DNA from: Maricaulis sp039978735
GTDB taxonomy: Bacteria; Pseudomonadota; Alphaproteobacteria; Caulobacterales; Maricaulaceae
Assembly: GCF_039978735.1 (NCBI RefSeq)
Contig: NZ_JBDWAS010000008.1
Span: 3,109-67,108 of the forward strand
DNA: 64,000 bases
Direction: 5' to 3'
Numbering within the stretch: position 1 is the stretch's first letter; the number at the start of each line of letters is the position of its first letter. The notes below the pieces were generated by a model. That model saw only the letters and a program-made list of their open reading frames with translations. It did not search any database and was not told the origin of the DNA. Below are positions 37,458 to 47,592 of the stretch, in pieces. A program made the position numbers and the translations under genes.

Positions 37458-38629
37458 TGGCCGAGTGCCTGGTCGAGATCGTCAAGCAGCCTGTCCGGGC
37501 CTTCCAGCCCGACCGACAGGCGGACAAGGTTGAAGGGGCGGCGCGCATCGCGGCCATCGGCCCGGCCTGCCGGGATGACGAGGCTTTCGACACCGCCCCA
37601 GCTGACTGCGCGGCCGAACAGTTTGAGCCGGTCGAGACAGGCGCAGACACGGTCGAAATCCGGAGCGTCGATCTCGATGGAGAAGAGGCCGGAATGTCCG
37701 CGCATCTGGCGTTCGAACAGGTCAGCTGACCCGTCATCGAGTGCTGGATGGAAGACCCGGCGCACGCGCGGATGCTCGGCCAGGGCCCGCGCGAGCGTCT
37801 CGCCATCGGCCTGGTGCTGCTTCAGCCGGGCGGGCAGGGTCATCAGCCCGCGCGTGAGCAGAAAGGCGTCCAGCGGTGCCTGGATGCCGCCCAGCAGCAT
37901 ATAACCGCGTTCGAAGATGCGCTGGACCAGGTCTTCGGACGCCATCACGGCGCCGCCGATCACGTCGGAATGGCCGCCGATATATTTCGAGCAGGAATGC
38001 AGCACGATGTCGAAACCGAGCGTGACCGGTTTCTGCAACAGCGGCGTGGCGACGGTATTGTCGATGGCTGTGAGGATGTTGCGGCTGTGCGCCAGGCGGG
38101 CGATGGCCTCGAGGGGTAGGAGGCCGAACAGCATGGTGCCCGGACTTTCAACGAAGATCAGCCGGGTTGCCGGTGTCAGCGCGGCCTCAATCGTGTCCAG
38201 GGCGGTTTCGCCTTCGGGGAAGACCTGGCTGTGGGTGATTCCGAACCGTTCGAGCTGCGTGGCAAGCTGCAGGGTCGGTCCGTAGATATCGCCGGCGAAC
38301 AGGATGTGATCGCCGCTGTCGAGAATCGCGAACAGTGTGGCGGCGATGGCGGCCATGCCCGATCCGAAACAGCGGCAGTCGCCGGCACGTTCCAGGGCGG
38401 CCAGGCTGGTCTCCAGGGCGCGCACGCCGGGATTCGTGCCGCGGGAATAGACCGTGCGGCGGCTTTCATGGGCGAGCCCGTCCATAAGGTCGGCGGTGCG
38501 TGCATGGCGGAAGAGCGAAGCCTGGACGATCGGCGGCAGTACCGGTTCGGCACCGGCCTGCGGCTGTCCTCCGGCCCGCAGGCAGATCAGTTCATCGTGT
38601 GAATCCAGTCCCCTCATGGCGGAGACCAT
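37454..38629 (-). CDS. Cys/Met metabolism PLP-dependent lyase (cystathionine beta-lyase type)
   Basis: PLP enzyme of the Cys/Met transsulfuration family, likely a cystathionine beta-lyase (MetC-like) by the overall pattern, though gamma-synthase or related activities cannot be excluded. It shows PPIVQASLF, YSRGTNPGVRALE (PLP phosphate-binding Tyr/Arg), GSGMAAIAATLFA, FVESPGTMLF, IDNTVATPLLQKP and the Schiff-base Lys in HSCSKYIGGHSDVIGG. The SWGGVESLV segment and final Arg-x-S region are typical. The start is uncertain: ATGs at 38680, 38629 and 38617 are in frame. It overlaps the antiporter gene downstream. Confidence 0.88.
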   Translation of the reverse strand: MVSAMRGLDSHDELICLRAGGQPQAGAEPVLPPIVQASLFRHARTADLMDGLAHESRRTVYSRGTNPGVRALETSLAALERAGDCRCFGSGMAAIAATLFAILDSGDHILFAGDIYGPTLQLATQLERFGITHSQVFPEGETALDTIEAALTPATRLIFVESPGTMLFGLLPLEAIARLAHSRNILTAIDNTVATPLLQKPVTLGFDIVLHSCSKYIGGHSDVIGGAVMASEDLVQRIFERGYMLLGGIQAPLDAFLLTRGLMTLPARLKQHQADGETLARALAEHPRVRRVFHPALDDGSADLFERQMRGHSGLFSIEIDAPDFDRVCACLDRLKLFGRAVSWGGVESLVIPAGRADGRDARRPFNLVRLSVGLEGPDRLLDDLDQALGQ

Positions 38630-38794
38630 GGCCGATTTCGGCAAGCCATGCCAGCACTTGCGCGAGACGGCACGCCTCAATCCGACCCAATCTCTTACCC
38701 AGTCCTGAATCCGGGATTCACCGTTCCTAAAGCCTGCTCGTGTTGAATCACTGGCAGGATATGAAGCCGGTGCGGGACAACCGGCCAGTTACAG

Positions 38795-39109
38795 GTGGTG
38801 GATTTGGACGCGATCAAGCGTTTCGGGACGAGTGCCTTTCTTGCGGTGGCGATTGCCTATTTCGGCTATCACGCGCTCACCGGCGAGCAGGGCGTTCTGA
38901 ACTGGATTGTCGTCAAGAACGAGATTGGCGCCGCCGAGGCCGAACTCGCCATCGCCGTTTCCGAACGTGAACAGCTTGAAGAGACAGCGGCGCGCCTGCG
39001 CTCGGACAGTCTCGACCTCGACTATGTCGAGGAACGCGCCCGCGACATCCTCAATGTCGCCCATCCCCGCGAATTCATCGTCGAAATCGAACCCGCGCCG
39101 CAGCGCTAG
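38795..39109 (+). CDS. ftsB: FtsB/DivIC-family septum formation initiator
   Basis: Small bitopic division protein expected to bridge FtsL and FtsQ in the divisome. The 104-residue protein (GTG start) has one membrane helix (FLAVAIAYFGYHALTG), a coiled coil of about 45 residues (IGAAEAELAIAVSEREQLEETAARL) and the family motif LDLDYVEERARDILNVAHPREFIV. Its place upstream of pdhA matches the eno-ftsB-pdh order of Caulobacter relatives, though four genes separate it from eno here. Confidence 0.9.
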   Translation: MVDLDAIKRFGTSAFLAVAIAYFGYHALTGEQGVLNWIVVKNEIGAAEAELAIAVSEREQLEETAARLRSDSLDLDYVEERARDILNVAHPREFIVEIEPAPQR

Positions 39110-39131
39110 GGTAGGTTTCACATGCTGCCAC

Positions 39132-39231
39132 TTCCCCCGGACCCTTTCCGGGGTCTGGCATGCATGCGCGTTCGTGGCTGACAGCTAAAAATCCCTCCTT
39201 TTGCCGGGCCCCGGAACACGTCCGGGGAAAA
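39132..39231. repeat. Inverted-arm intergenic repeat, copy B
   Basis: The arms at 39132-39153 and 39209-39231 (ttcccccgga...tccgggg and ccccgga...ccggggaaaa) form inverted repeats, each also internally palindromic. The right arm and the ctggcatg motif after the left arm match copy A at 27857-27962. It lies between ftsB and pdhA. Confidence 0.75.
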
Positions 39232-39377
39232 CATCCAGTTTGGCTTGTTGAGCCCCACCCGAACGCGCCTGCAGCATGCCCTTTTTTGGCCATGGAGCTT
39301 GCCGTTGGCGTCATCCATCTGATATGCGGCAGTGACCGTCAGATGGGAGCGCGAAGCTTTATTTCGCGTGCGAAGAA

Positions 39378-40394
39378 ATGGCTGCCAAGCGTACGACCAA
39401 GACCACCGCATCGAAATCCTCGGCCAAGTCCGCCGGAAAAGACGAGCTTCTCCAGTACTATCGCGACATGCTGCTGATGCGGCGTTTCGAGGAAAAGGCC
39501 GGCCAGCTTTACGGCATGGGCCTGATCGCGGGCTTCTGTCACCTCTATATCGGCCAGGAAGCGGTCGTCACGGGGATCCAGGCGGCGCTGGAAGAGGGCG
39601 ATCAGGTGATCACGGGCTATCGCGATCACGCCCACATGCTGGCCTGCGGCATGGACCCGAACGGTGTCATGGCCGAGCTGACCGGCCGCGAGGGCGGGTA
39701 TTCGCGCGGCAAGGGCGGCTCGATGCACATGTTCTCCCGCGAGAAGCAATTCTATGGCGGCCACGGCATCGTCGGCGCCCAGGTCTCGCTCGGCACAGGC
39801 CTGGCCTTCGCCGACCGCTACAAGGAAAACAAGAAGGTCGCCGTGACCTATTTCGGTGACGGTGCGGCCAATCAGGGCCAGGTCTATGAGAGCTTCAACA
39901 TGGCCAAGCTCTGGGATCTGCCGGTCATCTATGTGATCGAGAACAACCAGTACGCCATGGGCACCGCGGTCAAGCGCGCCTCGTCGGAAACCGCGCTGCA
40001 CAAGCGCGGCCTCTCCTTCGGCATTCCCGGCGAGGAAGTCGACGGCATGGATGTCGAGGCGGTGAAGGCGGCGGCAGCCAAGGCCGTCAAACACGCTCGC
40101 GACGGCAACGGCCCCTATATTCTGGAAATGAAGACCTACCGCTATCGCGGCCACTCCATGTCCGACCCGGCGAAATACCGCACGCGCGAGGAAGTCGACG
40201 ATATCCGCTCGCACCACGACCCGATCGATCTCGTCAAGAAGCGTCTCATCGAGGGCAAGCATGCCACCGAGGAGGAGCTGAAGGAGATCGACAAGGAGGT
40301 GAAGAAGGTCGTCAACGACGCCGCCCAGTTCGCCAAGGACAGCCCCGAGCCGGATCCGTCCGAGCTCTACACGGATGTGCTGGTGGAGGTGTAG
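39378..40394 (+). CDS. pdhA: Pyruvate dehydrogenase E1 component, alpha subunit
   Basis: Thiamine-diphosphate subunit that decarboxylates pyruvate in the PDH complex. After a Lys/Ser-rich N-terminus (first ~25 residues), the 338-residue protein shows FCHLYIGQEAV, GYRDHAHML, REGGYSRGKGGSMHM, GHGIVGAQ, and the ThDP motif running from TYFGDGAANQGQVYE to IENNQYAMGT. A phosphorylation-loop-like YRGHSMSDPAKYR follows. It is the first gene of a cluster with pdhB and pdhC, but here four extra genes lie among them. Confidence 0.97.
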   Translation: MAAKRTTKTTASKSSAKSAGKDELLQYYRDMLLMRRFEEKAGQLYGMGLIAGFCHLYIGQEAVVTGIQAALEEGDQVITGYRDHAHMLACGMDPNGVMAELTGREGGYSRGKGGSMHMFSREKQFYGGHGIVGAQVSLGTGLAFADRYKENKKVAVTYFGDGAANQGQVYESFNMAKLWDLPVIYVIENNQYAMGTAVKRASSETALHKRGLSFGIPGEEVDGMDVEAVKAAAAKAVKHARDGNGPYILEMKTYRYRGHSMSDPAKYRTREEVDDIRSHHDPIDLVKKRLIEGKHATEEELKEIDKEVKKVVNDAAQFAKDSPEPDPSELYTDVLVEV

Positions 40395-40488
40395 GTTTGG
40401 CCTTGTCGGCCCATAGCTACGCTGTACGCGGGACTCGCCTGCCGGGCGAGCCTGTGCGCGACTGTGGTCCTGACAAGGGAGGACGATC

Positions 40489-40899
40489 ATGACACCGCAA
40501 GTGAAGCACTTTCTCGATACCTGGCACCGCGCCGTTGAAACGCGCGACGAGACGCTGCTGGCGTCGATCATCGCGGAGGGCTGCGAGCTGCATTCGCCGG
40601 TGGTCTGGAAGCCGTCGGCCGACACGCACTATCTGCTGCACATCCTGATGGGCGTGATCACCACGGTCGAGGGCTTTGCCTATCGCCAGCAATGGGTGGA
40701 CGGCAATGAGATCATCCTGGAATTCACCGGTACGGTGGACGGCAAGGGTCTGGTGGGAATCGACAAGATTTCGCTCGACGATGCCGGTCACATGAACCGG
40801 ATCGAGGTGCTGATCCGGCCGATGAACACGCTGCTGGAATTCGCCACACGCATGCGCGAGCACGCGTTGCGCTACAAGCCGGAGGCCGCCAATGGCTAG
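40489..40899 (+). CDS. NTF2-like (SnoaL-type) fold protein
   Basis: Small 136-residue cytosolic protein with the layout of the NTF2/SnoaL family: an N-terminal helix (FLDTWHRAVETRDETLLASII), the AEGCELHSPV strand, and a C-terminal sheet ending RIEVLIRPMNTLLEFATRM. Members range from enzymes such as ketosteroid isomerases to ligand-binding proteins; no specific activity is assignable. It starts about 95 nt after pdhA and its 3' end overlaps the next gene by 8 nt. Confidence 0.75.
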   Translation: MTPQVKHFLDTWHRAVETRDETLLASIIAEGCELHSPVVWKPSADTHYLLHILMGVITTVEGFAYRQQWVDGNEIILEFTGTVDGKGLVGIDKISLDDAGHMNRIEVLIRPMNTLLEFATRMREHALRYKPEAANG

Positions 40900-42004
40900 C
40901 CGGCTGGGCCTTCTGATCGCAAGCGTCGCCATGCTGGCGGCGGGCGGCTGCACGGACAGCGCCGGGCCGGCCGTCGAGACGGTCGAGGCGGCCGTTCCGG
41001 GCTATCTGGAGCGTCTTGACGCTCCGGGCATGGCCGTGGCTGTGATCCGCAATGGTGAACTGGTCTGGGCCGAAGGCTTCGGCAGGACGGGTGTCGAGGC
41101 GGACAGCGCGCCTGTTACCCATCGCACCGTTTTCGAATTTGCTTCCCTGTCCAAACCGGTCTTCGCGGCGATTGCCGCCGGTCAGGCGCAGGAAGGTGTC
41201 TACGATCTGGACGGCGATCTCGGACCGGCGTCCGACTTTCCCCGCATCGCCGACGCCGAAGCTTTCGCCGGCGTGACCCCGCGCATGATCCTGTCGCACG
41301 GTACGACGCTGCCCAACTGGGCAGACGAGGCGGGCGGCCCGCTGGAGTTTTCCGGCACGCCGGGGTCTCGCTTCCGCTATTCCGGCGAAGCCTACGGCCT
41401 GCTGCAGTCGATGCTGGAACAGCGCACCGGGAAAAGCCTGGAAGCGCTGTTCGCGCCGCTGGCGGCCCGAGCGGGGATGACGGACAGCCATTATGCAGCC
41501 GGTTCTGCGGATCCGGTGATGGCGGTCAATCGCGACGGTTCGGTTCGCCCGCGCCGCGATGCGGTCGATGGACATGCCGCGGCCTCGCTTACCGCCAGCG
41601 TGTTCGATTATGGGCGTTTCGTCGCCTGGCTGCTCGATGATGATCAGGACGATCTGCGCGAGACCCTGTTCACTCCGACCCAGCCGGTGGCGTGGGACGC
41701 GTTCGGCCGGGAGGGCGAAATGTCCGAAGGCGCCGGGATCGACTGGGGGCTGGGCTGGGGGCTCTATCGCGAGAACGGCCGCCGGATCGCCTTCCACTGG
41801 GGCGATAATGGCGCTTTCAAATCCTTTGTCGCCATCGATGTCGACCGGCGCGACGCCATTATCTATGCCGCCAATGGCTGGGACGGTCTGTGCGTCGCCG
41901 TGCCGCTGGCCGAACCTGTCGTCGGCGATGTCGGCACGATCATGGACTGGCTGAACTACAGCCGTATCGACAGCGGCTCGCCCGTCTGTCCGGACCGGGA
42001 GTAG
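40892..42004 (+). CDS. Serine hydrolase lipoprotein, beta-lactamase class C/AmpC-like family
   Basis: Predicted periplasmic lipoprotein with a penicillin-binding-like fold. The signal peptide ends in a lipobox (MLAAGGC, acylated Cys at about residue 20). The catalytic SxxK motif is SLSK in FEFASLSKPVF near residues 84-87. YSGEAYG stands in the second-motif position (Tyr but not YxN). HWGDNGAFKS may serve as the third motif. Family members include esterases and D-aminopeptidases as well as lactamases, so antibiotic resistance should not be assumed. It overlaps the NTF2-like gene by 8 nt and precedes a GFA gene by 8 nt. Confidence 0.85.
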   Translation: MASRLGLLIASVAMLAAGGCTDSAGPAVETVEAAVPGYLERLDAPGMAVAVIRNGELVWAEGFGRTGVEADSAPVTHRTVFEFASLSKPVFAAIAAGQAQEGVYDLDGDLGPASDFPRIADAEAFAGVTPRMILSHGTTLPNWADEAGGPLEFSGTPGSRFRYSGEAYGLLQSMLEQRTGKSLEALFAPLAARAGMTDSHYAAGSADPVMAVNRDGSVRPRRDAVDGHAAASLTASVFDYGRFVAWLLDDDQDDLRETLFTPTQPVAWDAFGREGEMSEGAGIDWGLGWGLYRENGRRIAFHWGDNGAFKSFVAIDVDRRDAIIYAANGWDGLCVAVPLAEPVVGDVGTIMDWLNYSRIDSGSPVCPDRE

Positions 42005-42012
42005 CGGCGATC

Positions 42013-42462
42013 ATGCACTATTCCGGACACTGTCATTGCGGCGCCGTGAAGGCGCGTTTCCAGAGCGAGCGTACGCCGGCCGAGCTGGGCGTGCGCACCT
42101 GCCAGTGCGATTTCTGCCGCCGCCAGGGCGCCGTGAACATTTCCGACCCGGCCGGCGCGATCGAGATCGATTGCAGTCCGGACGACATCCATCGCTACCG
42201 CTTTGCCCTGCGCACGGCGGACTTTCTGATCTGCAGGACCTGCGGCACCTATGTGGCCGCCGTGATGGGCGAGGGCGCGCGTATCGTCTCGACCATCAAT
42301 GTGGTGGGCCTGCGCATGACGGACTTTCTCGACATCGAGGAAGCCCCCGCCGACTTTGCCGCCGAGACAACCGAGGCCCGCATCGCCCGGCGTTTCGACA
42401 AGTGGACGCCCACACGTTTCACGAACCCACAGCTTGCCGCATCCAATTTCGGCCCTCACTGA
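42013..42462 (+). CDS. GFA-family zinc protein, copy 1
   Basis: Member of the glutathione-dependent formaldehyde-activating (GFA/CENP-V) fold family. The 149-residue protein has a Cys-rich core: GHCHCGAVKA (residues 6-14), CQCDFCRRQGA and CRTCGTYVA, the usual structural and catalytic zinc ligands. The start is the ATG at 42013, 8 nt after the stop of the upstream gene. The C-terminal tail is divergent from copy 2. It lies directly before pdhB. Formaldehyde chemistry is unproven for most family members. Confidence 0.88.
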   Translation: MHYSGHCHCGAVKARFQSERTPAELGVRTCQCDFCRRQGAVNISDPAGAIEIDCSPDDIHRYRFALRTADFLICRTCGTYVAAVMGEGARIVSTINVVGLRMTDFLDIEEAPADFAAETTEARIARRFDKWTPTRFTNPQLAASNFGPH

Positions 42463-42474
42463 ACGGAAGATACC

Positions 42475-43887
<1,413 letters not shown>

Positions 43888-43892
43888 GGTGG

Positions 43893-44555
43893 ATGAATAT
43901 AGAAAAGCTCTTGACCGCTTTACCTCAGGATGAATTGGAGGCGATGTTCGAGTTTTGTCGGCGTGTCGAAGCTGAAGGCCTTATTGAGGAGCTTCCTCAG
44001 ACAACAGCCAACAGGCTAAACAACATCATAAACGCGATGCTTGAGCGTAATGGGTATGAGAGAATAGCGCGCCCGTATCGGAATGATGCGAACGACACGC
44101 TCATTGGTACCTTGAATGTTATTTCCGGATTAGAAGCTGATTATAAAGTCGGCTCTCTGTTCGAAAGTATTTCTGAAAATCGCGATCCCCTAGGTGTCGT
44201 TGAGCTAAACGCTGACGAGAAATCTATGATGCGTGATAAGTTGAATGATATCAGAGGTATGATAGACGATTCTGAATTGTCAGATCGCAAGAAGAATGCC
44301 CTCTATAGAAGAATTGGCGATCTGGAGAAGGAAATCGATATGGTTTCCACTCGAACTGATCGATTTTTTTCCTTCTTGGGTGATTTGGCGTTCACCGCAG
44401 GCGAAATGGCGGAAAAATCAAAGCCTGTCGCAGATCGATTTTCGGAAATTATGGAGGTGATTCTGCGTCGCCGGGCGGAGTCCGAAAACGTCTCTCTCCC
44501 GAAGCGAATGGAAAAACTCCTCTCCGATGCGCGTTCGGAGAAGGAGGAAGAATGA
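43893..44555 (+). CDS. AT-rich hypothetical protein inside the pdh operon
   Basis: Unrecognised 220-residue protein. It is predicted soluble, charged and largely helical, with long helices around residues 105-150 (DEKSMMRDKLNDIRG, SDRKKNALYRRIGDLEKEID) and 170-215, and an acidic tail (SEKEEE). No signal peptide and no catalytic motif seen. The DNA is visibly richer in A+T (sampled 60-base lines 33-53% GC against roughly 60-70% for neighbours) and uses codons such as aat, ata and tta that are rare nearby. It starts 5 nt after the pdhB stop and its own stop overlaps the GFA start by 4 nt, so it is fitted in cleanly. Probable recent acquisition; function unknown. Confidence 0.8.
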   Translation: MNIEKLLTALPQDELEAMFEFCRRVEAEGLIEELPQTTANRLNNIINAMLERNGYERIARPYRNDANDTLIGTLNVISGLEADYKVGSLFESISENRDPLGVVELNADEKSMMRDKLNDIRGMIDDSELSDRKKNALYRRIGDLEKEIDMVSTRTDRFFSFLGDLAFTAGEMAEKSKPVADRFSEIMEVILRRRAESENVSLPKRMEKLLSDARSEKEEE

Positions 44556-44956
44556 CCACACCCACCAAATCCTGGCGTTCCGGCGGCTGCCATTGCGGGG
44601 CCGTGCGCTTCGAGGCGAATGTGACCGATCAGGTCGTGGCGATCTCGTGCAATTGCTCGCTGTGCGCCAAGACCGGCTTCATCCATCTGGTGGTGGACGA
44701 TGCCGATTTCCGCGTCACCCAGGGCGAAGAGAATATCGACGAGTATTCCTTTCACACGCACACGGCCAAGCATCGTTCGTGCAGGACCTGCCACGTGACC
44801 ACGCACCACACCATGCGCTCGCGCCCGGACGGGATGTCCGTCAATCTGCGCTGCCTGGATCCCGATGCGAACCTGCAGCTGCGCTTTCAGGAATTCGACG
44901 GCGCCAGCTGGAACGAAGACGACGATATGCCCACGACTGCGGCCAATCAGGCCTGA
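44552..44956 (+). CDS. GFA-family zinc protein, copy 2
   Basis: Second GFA/CENP-V-fold protein, 134 residues. The motifs are GGCHCGAVRFE (residues 11-21), SCNCSLCAKTGF and SCRTCHVTTHH, giving the two zinc sites; the CRTC is followed by several His. It differs clearly from copy 1, so it is not a recent duplicate. It starts by overlapping the AT-rich gene (ATGA) and is followed 15 nt later by pdhC. A function in thiol or aldehyde chemistry near PDH is speculation. Confidence 0.9.
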   Translation: MTTPTKSWRSGGCHCGAVRFEANVTDQVVAISCNCSLCAKTGFIHLVVDDADFRVTQGEENIDEYSFHTHTAKHRSCRTCHVTTHHTMRSRPDGMSVNLRCLDPDANLQLRFQEFDGASWNEDDDMPTTAANQA

Positions 44957-44971
44957 ACGAGGAAAAGACCC

Positions 44972-46303
44972 ATGGCGATTGAAATCCTGATGCCCGCCCT
45001 GTCGCCCACGATGGAAGAGGGCACGCTGGCCAAATGGCATGTCAAAAAGGGCGATACCGTCGAGAGTGGTGACGTCATTGCCGAGATCGAGACCGACAAG
45101 GCGACCATGGAAGTGGAAGCCGTGGACGAGGGCGTCGTCGGCGAAATCCGGGTCTCCGAAGGCACGGAAGGTGTGAAGGTCAACGCCGTCATCGCCATCC
45201 TGCTGGAAGAGGGCGAGGACGAAAGCGCGCTCAAGGACGCCGGCAAGGGCGACGACAACGCCGAGGCGAAATCGGACGACAAGGCGGAAGCCAAATCGGA
45301 ATCCAAGTCGCAGACATCTTCCGGCGCGTCCGGCACGCGCAAGCTTGAAGACGTGCCGGCCGGGAGCAAGGCCCCGCCGCCGCCGTCCCGGGATGGCGAC
45401 CGGATCAAGGCCAGCCCGCTGGCGCGCCGCATCGCGGGCGACAAGGGTCTGGACCTGAAAACCATCGAGGGTTCGGGGCCTTATGGCCGTATCGTCAAGC
45501 GTGACGTCGAGAAGGCCCAGCCGTCGGCCGCGCCGTCCAAGGCTGCCGAAGCTCCGGCTGCGGCTCCGGTCGACATGGACGATCCGCTCAAGGCCTATGG
45601 CATCGCCCGCGACCGCTACGAGGTCGAGAAGGCCGACAATATCACCAGGATCTCGGCGAAGCGCCTGTCCGAGAGCTTCCGCGATATCCCGCACTTCCCG
45701 CTCAACGTGGATTGCCGGATCGATGCGCTGCTGGACTTCCGCAAGCGGGTGAATGCGGTCGCCGAGAAGGATGGCGACAAGGTCTCCGTCAACGACATCC
45801 TGATCAAGGCGTCCGGCCTGGCGCTGAAGAAGGTGCCGGCGGCGAATTCCTCCTGGATCGAGGGCGGGCATATCGCCCGGCACAAGCATGCCGATATCTC
45901 GGTCGCTGTCGCGATCGAAGGCGGTCTGATCACGCCGATCGTCAAGGATGCCGATCTGAAGGGCCTGGTCGAGATCTCCCGCGAGATGAAGGATCTGGCT
46001 GCCCGCGCCCGCGAGAAGAAGCTGAAGCCCGAGGAATTCCAGGGCGGCACGTTCTCGCTCTCAAATCTGGGCATGTTCGGGATCGACAGCTTCGCCTCCA
46101 TCATCAACCCGCCCCAGGGCATGATCCTGTCTGTCGGGGCCGGCGAAGAACGCCCGGTCGTCAAGGACGGGGCGCTGGCGATCGCGACGGTGATGACGGT
46201 GACGCTGACCTGCGATCACCGCGTGGTCGATGGCGCCACCGGCGCGAAATGGCTGCAGGCGTTCAAGACTTTCGTCGAAGACCCGATGACGATGCTGATG
46301 TAG
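44972..46303 (+). CDS. pdhC: Pyruvate dehydrogenase E2 component (dihydrolipoamide acetyltransferase)
   Basis: Transacetylase core of the PDH complex. Residues 1-~80 form a single lipoyl domain (Lys43 in ETDKATMEV), followed by an Ala/Glu/Lys/Ser-rich linker. The peripheral-subunit-binding domain lies around ASPLARRIAGDKGLDLKTIEGSGPYGRIVKRDV. The catalytic CAT domain contains HKHADISVAVAIEGGLITPIV, GTFSLSNLGMFGI and the catalytic CDHRVVDGATGAKWL (His/Asp). It is 443 residues long. No E3 (lpd) gene follows; a serine hydrolase is convergent instead. Confidence 0.97.
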   Translation: MAIEILMPALSPTMEEGTLAKWHVKKGDTVESGDVIAEIETDKATMEVEAVDEGVVGEIRVSEGTEGVKVNAVIAILLEEGEDESALKDAGKGDDNAEAKSDDKAEAKSESKSQTSSGASGTRKLEDVPAGSKAPPPPSRDGDRIKASPLARRIAGDKGLDLKTIEGSGPYGRIVKRDVEKAQPSAAPSKAAEAPAAAPVDMDDPLKAYGIARDRYEVEKADNITRISAKRLSESFRDIPHFPLNVDCRIDALLDFRKRVNAVAEKDGDKVSVNDILIKASGLALKKVPAANSSWIEGGHIARHKHADISVAVAIEGGLITPIVKDADLKGLVEISREMKDLAARAREKKLKPEEFQGGTFSLSNLGMFGIDSFASIINPPQGMILSVGAGEERPVVKDGALAIATVMTVTLTCDHRVVDGATGAKWLQAFKTFVEDPMTMLM

Positions 46304-46340
46304 CCACGGGTCTCCGACGTCCGACGTACAGGCGGGCCGG

Positions 46341-47429
46341 TCAGTCCGGCTCGCCGAGCGCCAGGATCTCGGCCAGCAATTCGCCGTAGGCTGTCATCCC
46401 CAGGCGCGGTGTGCCGGGCTGGTCGGTATCCATGCGGTGGACGATGACCATATCGCGGCTGGGAATGACGGTCAGATAATGTCCGCCAGCGCCGGCGCCG
46501 GTATACATGTCCGGTGCCAGGCCAGCCGCTTCTGCGCTCGCGTCATCTGCCGGTTTCCACCACATATAGCCATAGCCGCCCGCCCAGGCGCCCGGCCATT
46601 CGGTCTGCGAGTGCGTGGCGGTGCTGTCGGCGACCCAGTCGGCTGAAATCAGCTGTTCGCCATTCCACTGCCCGTCCTGCAGGAAGAGCTGGCCGAACAG
46701 TGCCAGATCGCGGGCCGAGATGCGCAGGTGATAGGCCGGGAAGGCCGTGCCCGGCGCGTAGAAGCGGTAGGAGCCGAAAGCGTTCCAGTCTTGCATGCAC
46801 ATGGGTTCGGCGAACATGCGCTGGAAGGCACCATTATAGGTGCGATGCGATACGCGCTCGAAGATATGCCCTGCAACATTGAAGTCCCAGTTGTTATAAT
46901 ACCAGTGCTCGCCGGGCGCATAGGCGCCGCGCTCCGGCCGGGAATCGGCCATGGCCTGCGTCTCGGCGGCCGAGGCGATGTAGACGCCTGAGCGGGCGGT
47001 GATGATGTCGCGCACGGTCGCGCTGCGTTCGGTCTCGGTCAGCCCGGGCAGATCATCGATTTCCAGCTCGGCAAGTGTTGTGTCCAGCGTGATCGCGCCA
47101 TTGTCGACCAGCACGCCGATCATCGCGCTCATCACGGATTTGCGCAGCGAGTGCAGCAGGAAGGGACGTTCGATCTCGCCCCGGCTGTACACAATCTCGC
47201 CACCCTGCACGATCATCAGCGCGGCCGAGCCGAGCTCTTCGGCGCGTGCATCCAGCGCTGCGAGATCGCTCCCGCTCCAGCCGAGCGCGGCCGGATCGGC
47301 GGCGCTTGCCAGCGGATAGACGCTGCAGTCCGGCACGCCCTGCGCCAGCGCCGTGCCGGACAGAACAGCCAGGCTGGTCGCGGCCGCAACGGAAATCCGC
47401 GTCAGAAACGCGGTGTGATGATTGAACAT
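46341..47429 (-). CDS. Secreted serine hydrolase, beta-lactamase/PBP-like family
   Basis: Predicted periplasmic or exported hydrolase. The ATG at 47429 (GGGGG ribosome site upstream) gives a 362-residue protein with a signal peptide ending SGTALA before QGVPD; the open frame runs back to 47594 without a better start. The SxxK motif is SLRK in LLHSLRKSVMS, the YxN motif is YYNNWDFN, and GAGAGGHYL may be the third. The pattern matches class C beta-lactamase-like esterases or 6-aminohexanoate hydrolase relatives. Substrate unknown. Confidence 0.82.
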   Translation of the reverse strand: MFNHHTAFLTRISVAAATSLAVLSGTALAQGVPDCSVYPLASAADPAALGWSGSDLAALDARAEELGSAALMIVQGGEIVYSRGEIERPFLLHSLRKSVMSAMIGVLVDNGAITLDTTLAELEIDDLPGLTETERSATVRDIITARSGVYIASAAETQAMADSRPERGAYAPGEHWYYNNWDFNVAGHIFERVSHRTYNGAFQRMFAEPMCMQDWNAFGSYRFYAPGTAFPAYHLRISARDLALFGQLFLQDGQWNGEQLISADWVADSTATHSQTEWPGAWAGGYGYMWWKPADDASAEAAGLAPDMYTGAGAGGHYLTVIPSRDMVIVHRMDTDQPGTPRLGMTAYGELLAEILALGEPD

Positions 47430-47592
47430 GAAATCCCCCAGTTCAGTGGCCGGTTGTCCGGCGTGCGGGATCTTTCTTGGCGATGCCGCCCCATCCGGAG
47501 TGTGACCGGCAGATGTCGATCTGTTCAGATGCGCCGCCGCGTCCCCCGAACCGGGGAGGGCGGCATGCGCCCGCAGCAGGCACACTGCCCGC

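Noticed and set aside
38630..38794. Possible SAM riboswitch upstream of the Cys/Met lyase
   Set aside because: No recognisable SAM-II or SAM/SAH core was found between the lyase and ftsB.
40892..42004. Antibiotic-resistance beta-lactamase
   Set aside because: Only the SxxK motif is clear; lipoprotein class C-like folds are often esterases or peptidases, so a resistance call is not supported.
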